This document shows, piece by piece, positions 56,408 to 64,000 of a DNA stretch of 64,000 nt. A model generated the notes under the pieces. That model ran no database searches and was not told where the DNA came from. It saw only the letters and a program-made list of their open reading frames with translations. Origin of the DNA: Burkholderiales bacterium (lineage in GTDB: Bacteria; Pseudomonadota; Gammaproteobacteria; Burkholderiales; Burkholderiaceae_D). The DNA is taken from contig JACQDX010000082.1 in assembly GCA_016200895.1 (NCBI GenBank), forward strand, positions 60,977 to 124,976, read 5' to 3'. Position 1 is the first letter of the stretch, and the number at the start of each line of letters is the position of its first letter. Made by a program: the position numbers and the translations under genes.

Positions 56408-57253
56408 TCAGGCCAGTTTGAATTCTTCTTCGTAATGGAAAGTCAGCTTGCTTTCATCGCGGCTTAATAATACTGCTTTGGGCAAATCAAACAAGAAACC
56501 CTGCAACAGATAAGGGCTGGCCGTCTGGTTGGCGTCACGCAATGTCTGCAGACGTTTCTGATTTTCTATACGGCGGAAGATGATGTGACATTGGGCACGG
56601 TCAGCCTGCTCCAGCAAACGCACTTGTGCCTCTGCATGATTGGTGAGGCTGATATCAAGCTTGATGGAAGCGGGACGTATGCGTTCCAGCAAGTCTGCTG
56701 CCTGCTCCAGGCTGGCTGCATGCAAGCCTATGCGGAAGCCATTGCGCCGGTAATTTTCTGCAACATGGGTCAACACCCAGCGCTGACTGGGCGTGATCAA
56801 CGGCAGTTGCAGGACGATGTCCGGATGCGGCAACTCCAGCACATCGAGAATGCGGCGGAAGGCCATGCCGTGATTGCCCTCCACTGCTGCCAGCAAGCGG
56901 CTATGCACACTCAGATACAGATCCAGATTGACACTTTCTGGCTGTCGGTAAAAATTCAGGGTATGCAAGAGCCGGCACAGTCTGTCCAGCTCTACCGACT
57001 CATCATCATTGGCGGCGTTTTCCAGCAACTTCCAGATATTCAGACCTTGGTCATCGCTGGCATAGCTGCGTGCATAGGCTTCATAAGCAACTATACGACC
57101 ATCATCACCAGCGCGTATAGCCTGGAAGGCGCTGGTCAGGGTGGAATTAAAATAACGTCCGCGCGCACGCCCTTGTTCATCCAGCCACAAGTTGGTGGTA
57201 GCCAGCGTACTTTGCAGACGACTCAGGTAGTTTTGCAATGCGGGATAATGCAT
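56408..57253 (-). CDS. Degenerate EAL-domain protein
   Basis: 281 residues. The fold signature of EAL domains is present but the catalytic residues are not. YEAYARS replaces EALLR, GFRIGLHAASLEQAADLL stands where DDFGTG should be, IKLDISL keeps the lysine, and YLLQGFLFDLPKAV matches the end motif QGYLFSKP. The metal-binding aspartates are missing, so it cannot hydrolyse c-di-GMP by the known mechanism; it may bind the nucleotide or a protein. It is 25 bases after the molbindin gene and thus at the end of the sulfonate operon. Confidence 0.75.
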   Translation of the reverse strand: MHYPALQNYLSRLQSTLATTNLWLDEQGRARGRYFNSTLTSAFQAIRAGDDGRIVAYEAYARSYASDDQGLNIWKLLENAANDDESVELDRLCRLLHTLNFYRQPESVNLDLYLSVHSRLLAAVEGNHGMAFRRILDVLELPHPDIVLQLPLITPSQRWVLTHVAENYRRNGFRIGLHAASLEQAADLLERIRPASIKLDISLTNHAEAQVRLLEQADRAQCHIIFRRIENQKRLQTLRDANQTASPYLLQGFLFDLPKAVLLSRDESKLTFHYEEEFKLA

Positions 57254-57278
57254 GCCTGCCTCAGCTTAAAAATTCTAT

Positions 57279-57494
57279 CTATAACTTGGCGATAGAAACT
57301 TCTGTCGCTTTTACCAACGCCACGACTTCTGAGCCGATGACCAGGTTCAAGTCCTTGATGGAGCGTGTAGTAATGACAGAAGTGACGATGCCTGCGGGTG
57401 TTTCAACATCGACTTCGGACACAACAGATCCTTCGATGATGGCTTTGATCTTGCCGCGAAATTGATTGCGGACGTTGATAGCTTGTATGCTCAT
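57279..57494 (-). CDS. Molbindin-type TOBE domain protein
   Basis: 71 residues forming one TOBE/MOP domain: AINVRNQFRGKIKAIIEGSV, then IVTSVITTRSIKDLNLVIGSEVVALVKATEV. Such proteins oligomerise and bind molybdate or related oxyanions. The SARNQLKG-type start (here NVRNQFRG) is typical. Adjacent to ssuB, common in sulfonate operons. Oxyanion preference cannot be told from sequence. Confidence 0.92.
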   Translation of the reverse strand: MSIQAINVRNQFRGKIKAIIEGSVVSEVDVETPAGIVTSVITTRSIKDLNLVIGSEVVALVKATEVSIAKL

Positions 57495-57511
57495 GATAAA
57501 TCCTAAAAAGG

Positions 57512-58435
57512 TTAAATAGCCCAGGCAACCTGATGCACTGTTCTGTGCAAGGAAAGATCGCCGAGTTCTGTGTCGGGTGTTACTGAAGGTTTTTGTAAAA
57601 CACGCTGCAAGATACGTTCTTCCAGCTCTGCAAATTTTGGATTGCCGCGCGCGCGTGGCCGGGGTAAGTCAATTCTTGTATCCAGTGTAATCTGGCCATC
57701 TTCTATAAGGATCACACGGTCTGCCAGGGCGATGGCTTCCTGTACATCGTGGGTCACCAGTACAGCAGTGAAACCACGCTGCTGCCACAGGCTTTCAATC
57801 AGGTCTTGCATTTCTATGCGAGTCAGTGCATCGAGTGCGCCTAAAGGTTCATCAAGTAATAACAGGGCTGGTTCATGCACCAGTGCCCTTGCCAGCGCAA
57901 CACGCTGACGTTGGCCACCGGACAATACCGATGGCCACTCGTCAGCGCGCTCTGCCAGCGCGACCTTTTCCAAAGCCTGACGTGCCCTGGTCTTATCACT
58001 ACCCAGACCCAGTGCCACGTTGGCGATAACAGACTTCCACGGCAACAAGCGGGAATCCTGAAACATCACCCTGGTGTCCGGTTTCTTTTGCGATTGCTCT
58101 GCACCAAATTCCAGACTACCGCTATCCGCTTGTTCGAGTCCTGCAATCAGGCGTAGCAAAGTACTCTTGCCACAACCACTGCGGCCTATGATGGCGACAA
58201 ACTCACCTGCGGCGATCTGCAAATTCAGAGACTTTAATACCTGGCGTCCCTGATACGACTTTTGTATGAGACGCAGATTAAGTGCAGTACCACTGCCCAC
58301 ATCGCTCGCCACATCATCAGATGCAGGTGCCCATTCACCTTGGTCAGTCTGTTCCCAGCCACCATCCAGCTCTTCACGCAGCGCGACGATATCTGCAACT
58401 GCACTCATAGGAAATTCCGGAAATTGACGCATCAT
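57512..58435 (-). CDS. ssuB: Aliphatic sulfonate ABC transporter ATP-binding protein
   Basis: 307 residues from the ATG at 58435, which overlaps the ssuC stop (ATGA). An unusual N-terminal extension of about 50 residues with acidic character precedes [19 protein letters not shown]. Walker [19 protein letters not shown], signature [19 protein letters not shown], Walker [12 protein letters not shown]. Closest to SsuB/TauB. Confidence 0.93.
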   Translation of the reverse strand: MMRQFPEFPMSAVADIVALREELDGGWEQTDQGEWAPASDDVASDVGSGTALNLRLIQKSYQGRQVLKSLNLQIAAGEFVAIIGRSGCGKSTLLRLIAGLEQADSGSLEFGAEQSQKKPDTRVMFQDSRLLPWKSVIANVALGLGSDKTRARQALEKVALAERADEWPSVLSGGQRQRVALARALVHEPALLLLDEPLGALDALTRIEMQDLIESLWQQRGFTAVLVTHDVQEAIALADRVILIEDGQITLDTRIDLPRPRARGNPKFAELEERILQRVLQKPSVTPDTELGDLSLHRTVHQVAWAI

Positions 58436-59316
58436 ACTGCCCTCCCCTGATAACCAGGATGCCAGCGCAGGCAATACTGCTCCAGAGCACGCGAGAGTAC
58501 ATCTGCCAACTTGCCCAGCAATGCATATAAAAGTATGCCAACCAGCAGCACATCTGTCTGTAAAAATTCACGTGCGTTCATGGTCATATAACCTATGCCA
58601 GCCTGGGCAGAAATGGTTTCTGCAACGATCAGCAAGACCCACACCAGGCCCAGGGAAAAACGCACACCGACCAGTATCGAAGGCAAGGCACCTGGCAAGA
58701 TCACATCGCGATATAAAGCCCAACCAGACAAGCCATAGCTTTGCGCCATTTCTATCAAGCCTTTGTCTACAGTGCGTATACCGTGAAAAGTATTCAGATA
58801 GACGGGAAAGAGCACGCCCACCGACACCAGGAACAGCTTGGCCATTTCATCGATACCAAACCATAAAATCACCAGTGGTATCAAAGCCAGGGCAGGAATA
58901 TTCCTGACCATTTGCAAGGTCGTATCCAGCAAGGTTTCTGCAAAACGGAAACTACCTGTCAGCAAACCCAGCAAGAGTCCCAGCCCGCCACCCACGGCAA
59001 AGCCGGAAATCGCCCGCCACAAACTAGTCTTGGCATGCACCCAGATTTCGCCGGAAACAGCCAGCGTCCAGAATGCTTTTACCACTGCCAGTGGTTCAGG
59101 CAAGATACGGCTGGACAACCAGCCTGTCTGCGCCGCCAGTTGCCAGAACAGGATCAATGTTACTGGCACCAGCCAGGGTAAACCCCGCTTCAGCAGACGC
59201 ACGCTGACCTGGTGGAAAACATCAGGCTTTTTTGCGGCAAACTGTGCTGCATGGGCAGAACCGCTTTGCACATAGGTGGCAGCAAATTCGCTCACTTCAG
59301 TAATCATTGGTCCCAT
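58432..59316 (-). CDS. ssuC: Aliphatic sulfonate ABC transporter permease
   Basis: 294 residues, ATG at 59316 with GGGAGG in front. About six helices after a 50-residue cytoplasmic start. The EAA-like loop is [26 protein letters not shown]. Conserved end [23 protein letters not shown]. Lies 9 bases after ssuD. Confidence 0.95.
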   Translation of the reverse strand: MGPMITEVSEFAATYVQSGSAHAAQFAAKKPDVFHQVSVRLLKRGLPWLVPVTLILFWQLAAQTGWLSSRILPEPLAVVKAFWTLAVSGEIWVHAKTSLWRAISGFAVGGGLGLLLGLLTGSFRFAETLLDTTLQMVRNIPALALIPLVILWFGIDEMAKLFLVSVGVLFPVYLNTFHGIRTVDKGLIEMAQSYGLSGWALYRDVILPGALPSILVGVRFSLGLVWVLLIVAETISAQAGIGYMTMNAREFLQTDVLLVGILLYALLGKLADVLSRALEQYCLRWHPGYQGRAV

Positions 59317-59325
59317 ATTGCCTCC

Positions 59326-60477
59326 CTAGCTTTGTGATACCTTGGGGACGATGCCATTGGCCATGACTTCACCAAACGGGCCGGTCAGGCTATTGGTAAC
59401 ACCGGGTACTTCCTTGCCTATCAGAGGGAATACCAGTTCTGAAAAACGGTAAGACTCTTCCAGATGCGGATAGCCCGAGAAAATAAAGGTGCCAATGCCA
59501 AGCGCCTGATATTCCTTGATGCGTGCAGCAACAGTTTCAGGGTCACCCACCAAGGCCGTACCAGCACCACCACGCACCAGGCCTACGCCAGCCCACAAGT
59601 TGGGTGACACTTCCAGTTTGTCGCGCTTGCCGCCATGCAAGGCGATCATGCGTTGCTGGCCAACGGAGTCCATCTTGGCAAATGCTGCCTGGGCGCGGGC
59701 GATGACATCATTATCGACATAACGGATCAGGTCTTCCGCCGCTTTCCAGGCTTCATCATTGGTTTCGCGCACGATGACATGCAGGCGTATGCCAAAGCGC
59801 AAGGTCCTGCCATGCCTGGCTGCTCGCTCACGCATGTCAGCAATCTTGGCGGCCACTGCTGCCGGTGGTTCACCCCAGGTCAGGTAGACATCCACCTGCT
59901 CTGCGGCAAGCTCATGCGCGGGCTCAGAAGAACCACCAAAATACAACGGCGGGTAAGGTTTCTGTATAGCCGGATACAAAGTCTTGGCACCCTTGACGGT
60001 AATGTGCTCGCCTTCAAAATCATAGCCAGCATCGCCACCTTCACCTGACAGCGAAGCACGCCAGACGCGCAAGAATTCGTCAGTGATTTCATAGCGTTTT
60101 TCATGGTCGGCGAACACGCCATCAGCTTCCAGCTCGCCCTGGTCACCACCAGTGACGATATTGATGAGCAAACGTCCTTTGGACAGACGGTCAAAGGTGG
60201 CGGCCATACGCACGGCCAGGCCGGGACTGCTCAAACCGGGGCGTATCGCCACCAGGAATTTCAGCTTGCTGGTCGCACCGATCAAGCTGGAAGCTACCAC
60301 CCAGGCATCTTCGCAAGAGCGGCCAGTGGGCAAGAGTACGCCGTCATAACCCTGGGTATCTGCGGCAACCGCAATCTGTTTCAAGTAGTCATAACTGACC
60401 TGGCGTGCGCCCTGAGTAGTACCCAGATAGCGGCTGTCACCATGGGTGGGAATAAACCAGAATATGTTCAAACTCAT
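59326..60477 (-). CDS. ssuD: FMNH2-dependent alkanesulfonate monooxygenase
   Basis: 383 residues. Begins [51 protein letters not shown] and [27 protein letters not shown] are typical of SsuD. It releases sulfite from alkanesulfonates using reduced flavin. The flavin reductase SsuE is not in the window. AGGAGAA precedes the ATG; palindromic repeat copy 3 lies between it and ssuA. Confidence 0.96.
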   Translation of the reverse strand: MSLNIFWFIPTHGDSRYLGTTQGARQVSYDYLKQIAVAADTQGYDGVLLPTGRSCEDAWVVASSLIGATSKLKFLVAIRPGLSSPGLAVRMAATFDRLSKGRLLINIVTGGDQGELEADGVFADHEKRYEITDEFLRVWRASLSGEGGDAGYDFEGEHITVKGAKTLYPAIQKPYPPLYFGGSSEPAHELAAEQVDVYLTWGEPPAAVAAKIADMRERAARHGRTLRFGIRLHVIVRETNDEAWKAAEDLIRYVDNDVIARAQAAFAKMDSVGQQRMIALHGGKRDKLEVSPNLWAGVGLVRGGAGTALVGDPETVAARIKEYQALGIGTFIFSGYPHLEESYRFSELVFPLIGKEVPGVTNSLTGPFGEVMANGIVPKVSQS

Positions 60478-60510
60478 TATTTTCTCCTGTATTTTTTAGT
60501 GTCATAGTTA

Positions 60511-60613
60511 GAGGCTTTTGCAAAATTAAGCTGGCTAGGCGTCGCTGGCGCAGACAGTGCTTTAGCACGGCAAGGCGGCGCAACAACGCCAGGTTAATTT
60601 TGCGAGAGCCTCT
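60511..60613. repeat. Intergenic palindromic repeat, family copy 3, inside the ssu operon
   Basis: 103 bp. Outer arms GAGGCTTTTGCAAAATTAA (60511-60529) and TTAATTTTGCGAGAGCCTC (60595-60613), a middle CTGGC/GCCAG pair, and a central GTGCTTTAGCAC hairpin. It shares the AGACAGT-CTTTAG-ACGGC core with copies 1 and 2. The right end touches the stop codon of the upstream ssuA gene. With its flanks it is the whole gap between ssuA and ssuD. Confidence 0.88.
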
Positions 60614-61590
60614 CATAGTTTGGTGCCAGGCGGCAGCCATACTGCATCACGCACATTGACAGCTTTGGGTATCAATTTTTGTTGATAGAAATTGTCAGCC
60701 ACTCTTTGCTGCTCATCGACAATGTTTTGGGTAAAATAAACGACTGGTGAGCGTGGCCTGCGTTCCAGAAAGCTGGCGATAGTTGGTTTATCCAGACCAG
60801 TGCTGGCGGCAATGATGGCGACTGCCTCATCGCGATTCTTTTGCACGAAAGTATCACTGCGCGTCAGTTCTTCAAACAGCACTTGTATCACTTTGGGATA
60901 TTTGTCCGCAAAGCTGCGCGCAGACAAATAATGCGACAGATTATTTACCAGGCCCTTGCCCGTCGCCAGTATTCTTGGTGCTGCACTTTGCTCGATAGCC
61001 GCCCAGTATGGATCCCAGATCGCCCAGACATCGACACTGCCGCGTTCGAAAGCGGCACGTGCATCAGCCGGTGCCAGATACACAGGCGTAATATCTGACC
61101 ATTGCAAGCCAGCTTGCTGCACAGCGCGCAAGACGTGGTAATGCGCACTTGATCCTTTTTGTATGGCGATCTTTTTGCCCTTCAAATCTGCCAGCGTGCA
61201 TATGGTGGAATCCGGTTTAACCAGGATAGCACTGACGCCAGGCTTGGCAGGCTCGGCACCGACATACACCAGATTGCTACCAGCCGCCTGGGCAAAGATA
61301 GGCGGTGGCTCACCAGTCGTAGCAAAATCTATGCTACCGACTGACAAGGCTTCCAGCATTTGTGGGCCAGCTGTAAATTCAAACCATGTGACTTTGACAT
61401 CTTTCAATTGTTGTTCCAGTGCCTGCCTGTGTTTCAATAGCGTCAGATTGACTGAGCTTTTTTGAAATCCAATACGTAACTCTTTCGGTAACTCTTTGGG
61501 TAAGTCAGTGCTTGCAGCAAAGCTGGCTACAGATAGTATGCTCAAAATAAGCGCCAGCAACAGGCGGCGTATGGAAGACAATTTCATCAT
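60613..61590 (-). CDS. ssuA: Aliphatic sulfonate ABC transporter substrate-binding protein (paralogue 1)
   Basis: 325 residues. Signal peptide RRLLLALILSILSVASFAAS. Periplasmic binding fold with ELRIGFQKSSVNLTLLKHR, TWFEFTAGPQMLEALSVGSIDFATTGEPPP and KKIAIQKGSSAHYHVLRA, ending DAVWLPPGTKL. Binds sulfonates for SsuBC. The neighbouring gene upstream encodes a paralogue of the same family, 5 bases apart. Confidence 0.93.
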   Translation of the reverse strand: MMKLSSIRRLLLALILSILSVASFAASTDLPKELPKELRIGFQKSSVNLTLLKHRQALEQQLKDVKVTWFEFTAGPQMLEALSVGSIDFATTGEPPPIFAQAAGSNLVYVGAEPAKPGVSAILVKPDSTICTLADLKGKKIAIQKGSSAHYHVLRAVQQAGLQWSDITPVYLAPADARAAFERGSVDVWAIWDPYWAAIEQSAAPRILATGKGLVNNLSHYLSARSFADKYPKVIQVLFEELTRSDTFVQKNRDEAVAIIAASTGLDKPTIASFLERRPRSPVVYFTQNIVDEQQRVADNFYQQKLIPKAVNVRDAVWLPPGTKL

Positions 61591-61595
61591 CAGCC

Positions 61596-62582
61596 TCAGG
61601 CTTTGACCGCAAATACAGCATCGCGGATATTGATACGCTTGGGTATCAGCTTCAGGTCTGCAAAGGTATCAGCAATGCTCTGCTGTTCCTTGATGACTTG
61701 CTCTGTCAATGGTTTGACACCAAAACCAAAACGGGAAGTCGACAATTCCACGATACTGGTTTCCAGCCCGGTTTGCGTGGCCAGTATGCTGGCAACTTCC
61801 TTGTGATTTTTTGCGGCCCATTCATCGACCTTGGCCAACTCTTCCAGCACGATGCGCAAGACTTCTGGGTTTTTTTGCGCATAAGGCCGTGCTGCCAGAT
61901 AAAACTGATGATTGCTGACTGCGCCTTTACCATCAACCAGTATTCTTGCACCCAGTTGCTTTTCAGCCGCGGCCAGAAAAGGGTCCCAGATCACCCAGGC
62001 ATCAACACTGCCGCGCTCGAACGCAGCACGTGCGTCGGCAGGCGGCAAGAAAATGACTTCAACATCCTTGTAATTCAGCCCGGCTTTTTCCAGTAGCTTC
62101 ACCAACAGGTAATGGACGTTGGAGCCTTTGTTCAAAACGACTTTCTTACCCTTGAGTTCTGCAACCGACGTCAAGGTGGAATTCTTGGGTACGATGATGG
62201 CTTCACCGCCAGGGGCTGGCGGTTCATTACCGACATACAATAAATCTGCACCAGCAGCCTGGGCGAAAATCGGTGGTGCTTCACCCGTGGTGCCAAAATC
62301 GATGCTGCCGACATTCAAACCTTCCAGCAATTGCGGGCCAGCCGGGAACTCTGTCCATTTGACATCCACACCCAAGGCGGCCAAACGCTTATCCAGCGCC
62401 CCTGTCCCCTTCAGTACCGTCAGTGTTCCATACTTCTGATACCCTATGCGCAGATTGCCAGCCGTCTTGTTCTGGGCAAAGGCCTTCGGCAAGACCACAC
62501 TCAAAGCGGCGGCTGTCAAAGCCGACAGACGGCCCAGGGTAAGACGTTTTTGCTTGCTGGTGATTTGAATTTTGCGGCTCAT
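61596..62582 (-). CDS. ssuA: Aliphatic sulfonate ABC transporter substrate-binding protein (paralogue 2)
   Basis: 328 residues. Signal LGRLSALTAAALSVVLPKAFAQ. LRIGYQKYGTLTVLKGTGAL, VKWTEFPAGPQLLEGLNVGSIDFGTTGEAPP and KKVVLNKGSNVHYLLVKLLE follow the same pattern as paralogue 1. First gene of the unit running to the degenerate EAL gene. Two binding proteins feeding one permease probably widen the range of sulfonates. Confidence 0.93.
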   Translation of the reverse strand: MSRKIQITSKQKRLTLGRLSALTAAALSVVLPKAFAQNKTAGNLRIGYQKYGTLTVLKGTGALDKRLAALGVDVKWTEFPAGPQLLEGLNVGSIDFGTTGEAPPIFAQAAGADLLYVGNEPPAPGGEAIIVPKNSTLTSVAELKGKKVVLNKGSNVHYLLVKLLEKAGLNYKDVEVIFLPPADARAAFERGSVDAWVIWDPFLAAAEKQLGARILVDGKGAVSNHQFYLAARPYAQKNPEVLRIVLEELAKVDEWAAKNHKEVASILATQTGLETSIVELSTSRFGFGVKPLTEQVIKEQQSIADTFADLKLIPKRINIRDAVFAVKA

Positions 62583-62810
62583 GTTCTGCTTTCATATTTT
62601 GGACAAGACTTCCCCCTGCCGGGGTGCCAGCATGAAAGAAATACTTTTAACTAATGATGTTTAAGTGCGTACTTTTTTTACTTCTTTGTACGGTTTTCTA
62701 AGAATTAACTATGCTTTGCCAGGGTCAACAATGCAAAACCAGTTCTGCTTCTGCATGCACTGGCGGTCGCAAAATACTCAGGCTATCGAGCAAGAGTTGT
62801 ACGCCTTCCT
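62583..62810 (-). promoter_or_regulatory. Leader of the ssu operon, bounded by an insertion sequence
   Basis: 228 bases without a gene between the first ssuA and the insertion sequence. The AT-rich part 62643-62705 (TTTAACTAATGATG, TACTTTTTTTACTTCTTTG, TTCTAAGAATTAAC) is where a promoter and CysB-type sites would be expected; TTCTAAGAA is a small palindrome at 62695-62703. No clear box pair. The inserted element may have cut off upstream activator sites. Confidence 0.35.
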
Positions 62811-62888
62811 TAAGGCAACGCTGATTAAGTAAACGGATTCTATTCTCAAGCGTTAAAGACTGACAACCGAACAAGACGTTAGACTTCC

Positions 62889-63863
62889 ATGAAACAACAG
62901 ACACTGGCGATGGCAGAAGATCAGAATGCGAGCTTTGAACAACATCGCAAACCGACACGACGTGACGTTTTTCTCGACACGATGCACAAGATAGTGCCGT
63001 GGGAGGAACTTTGCGCGATCATTGAGCCGCACTATCCTAAACGAGGAAACGGTCGGCCGCCAATTGGCCTGGAACGGATGTTACGCATCCACTTCATCCA
63101 GCATTGGTTCAACCTGGCCGACTTTGCTTGCGAAGAAGCCTTATACGATAGCGTCAGTCTGCGTCGCTTTGTTGACATAGATCTTGGCTGTGAGTCGGCA
63201 CCGGACGCCACCACGATGCTCAAGTTCCGGCATTTGCTGGAGCAGCATAAGCTCGCTGAACAGTTATTCGCGGAGGTTGGCCGGGTTCTCAGCAGCAGCG
63301 GCATGAGTTTGAAGACAGGTACGATCGTCGATGCGACCATTATTGCAGCACCGAGTTCGACCAAGAACCGTGAGAAGCAACGTGACCCCGAAATGCGGCA
63401 AACGCGTAAGGGGAAGCAATGGTACTTTGGGATGAAACTGCATATCGGCGTCGACAGCCAAAGTGGGCTGACACATAGTGCTGTTGTGACATCAGCCAAC
63501 GTTCATGACAAGCATCCTCTACCCAAGCTGCTGCATGGACGTGAAAAACGGGTGTACGGTGATAGTGCCTATGCCAGTCAAAAAAAATTGATTCTCTCCA
63601 AAGCGCCGGGAGCCAAAGACTTTACCAATCAGCGCACCCGCAAGTCAGGGGAGATTGACGAGATTGAGCGCGGCAAGAACCGCAATAAATCGAAGATCCG
63701 TGCGCGCGTTGAGCACGTCTTTGCGGTGGTCAAGCGCCTCTGGGGATTTAACAAGGTGCGGTATCAGGGTTTGGCCAAGAATGCCACACGCGCATTTACT
63801 GCACTGGCCTTGGCGAATATTTATTTATCGCGTCGGCATTTGTTGGCAGAGGTGCGTCCATAG
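62889..63863 (+). CDS. IS5-family transposase
   Basis: 324 residues, intact. N-terminal helix-turn-helix-like part, then the DDE catalytic triad: first D in GTIVDATIIAAPSS, second D in VYGDSAYAS, E in RARVEHVFAVVKR, with the usual Y-(2)-R-(3)-E-like spacing. GKQWYFGMKLHIGVD and FNKVRYQGLAKN are typical of the IS5 group. No frameshift, so the element may be mobile. Confidence 0.96.
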   Translation: MKQQTLAMAEDQNASFEQHRKPTRRDVFLDTMHKIVPWEELCAIIEPHYPKRGNGRPPIGLERMLRIHFIQHWFNLADFACEEALYDSVSLRRFVDIDLGCESAPDATTMLKFRHLLEQHKLAEQLFAEVGRVLSSSGMSLKTGTIVDATIIAAPSSTKNREKQRDPEMRQTRKGKQWYFGMKLHIGVDSQSGLTHSAVVTSANVHDKHPLPKLLHGREKRVYGDSAYASQKKLILSKAPGAKDFTNQRTRKSGEIDEIERGKNRNKSKIRARVEHVFAVVKRLWGFNKVRYQGLAKNATRAFTALALANIYLSRRHLLAEVRP

Positions 63864-63884
63864 CAGATAAAAAGTGAGCAAAAG

Positions 63885-63906
63885 CCCCATCAATGGCCTG
63901 ATGGGG
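63885..63906 (+). terminator. Hairpin after the transposase gene
   Basis: CCCCATCA (63885-63892) pairs with TGATGGGG (63899-63906). No T-run follows, so it may shield the element from read-through or just be structural. Confidence 0.45.
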
Positions 63907-64000
63907 GGGCGAAAAATAGCTTGAACACCGCTTTTATCAATTGAATGTGCTACTTGACGTCTCGTGCACCGAAAATTGATGCTTATTCAGCGTAGCCTTA

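Larger units (their letters stand above)
62814..63997 (+). mobile_element. IS5-family insertion sequence (IS5 group)
   Basis: Left end GGCAACGCTGATTAAG (62814-62829); right end complementary GGCTACGCTGAATAAG (63997-63982), 14 of 16 matching. Length 1184 bp fits IS5-group elements. The left end is preceded by TTAA (62810-62813) and the right end is followed by TTA, the last three bases of the window, consistent with a 4-base YTAR target duplication. One intact transposase gene inside. Confidence 0.85.

Overview
The window reads as one chromosomal segment of a betaproteobacterium, most likely order Burkholderiales and family Oxalobacteraceae (Undibacterium/Herbaspirillum-like). This is inferred from gene content, not from a marker gene: a ctaC-ctaD-small assembly protein-ctaG-DUF2970-ctaE cytochrome oxidase operon, DUF2909 and DUF2970 proteins, a cysTWA-cysB operon and an rpoH gene under a CIRCE operator. 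No rRNA, tRNA, CRISPR array or replication origin was found. Apart from one AT-rich block and one insertion sequence, the content is ordinary core and semi-core genome.

Layout. 1-2.0 kb: the 3' end of a molybdopterin-binding hydroxylase subunit, then phosphoglucomutase. 2.0-7.2 kb: an AT-rich accessory block, all on the minus strand. It holds a three-gene SMC-like ATPase system that fits the ABC-three-component (ABC-3C) defence architecture (nuclease-like gene, small middle component, zinc-hook ATPase), followed by a separate Mrr-like restriction endonuclease with an unrecognised C-terminal half. 7.4-16.6 kb: ssb, an MFS transporter, uvrA, pth, a patatin, acpH and an SPFH/PH-like/Arc cassette. 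16.8-30.4 kb: transporters (MFS, MATE), an SgrR-type regulator, a PilJ-N protein, ychF, two diguanylate cyclases, a LacI regulator, an isochorismatase-type hydrolase divergent from a GlxA-type regulator, and a MOSC protein. 30.4-36.2 kb: yfhL, coaD and rsmD on one strand, ftsY-ftsE-ftsX and rpoH on the other. 36.3-45.3 kb: two blocks for making aa3 cytochrome oxidase. They hold the structural subunits with the copper-insertion protein, and heme O/heme A synthesis with SURF1 and SCO, separated by a DUF2909 gene. 45.5-52.0 kb: a BioC-like methyltransferase, comF, trmL, a PAS-GGDEF-EAL protein, the C-terminal-type rfaE and a di-iron protein. 52.3-62.6 kb: inorganic sulfate uptake (cysTWA with cysB) and organosulfonate uptake and desulfonation (two ssuA, ssuD, ssuC, ssuB, a molbindin and a degenerate EAL protein). 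62.8-64.0 kb: an IS5-family insertion sequence whose right end coincides with the end of the window.

How parts work together. The cys and ssu blocks form a sulfur-scavenging region, with CysB as the probable sensor of sulfur limitation. The ctaC to SCO region builds and matures cytochrome oxidase (heme A, CuA and CuB). Three active-looking diguanylate cyclase domains, all with RxxD inhibitory sites, one intact EAL domain and one EAL domain without its catalytic residues point to cyclic-di-GMP signalling.

Most notable observations: (i) the ABC-3C-like module and the neighbouring nuclease; (ii) a perfect CIRCE operator over the predicted rpoH promoter; (iii) a family of roughly 100-bp intergenic palindromes in three copies, two of which begin at stop codons of sulfur genes; (iv) a composite nested palindrome of about 200 bp beside rfaE; (v) a catalytically degenerate EAL protein at the end of the sulfonate operon.
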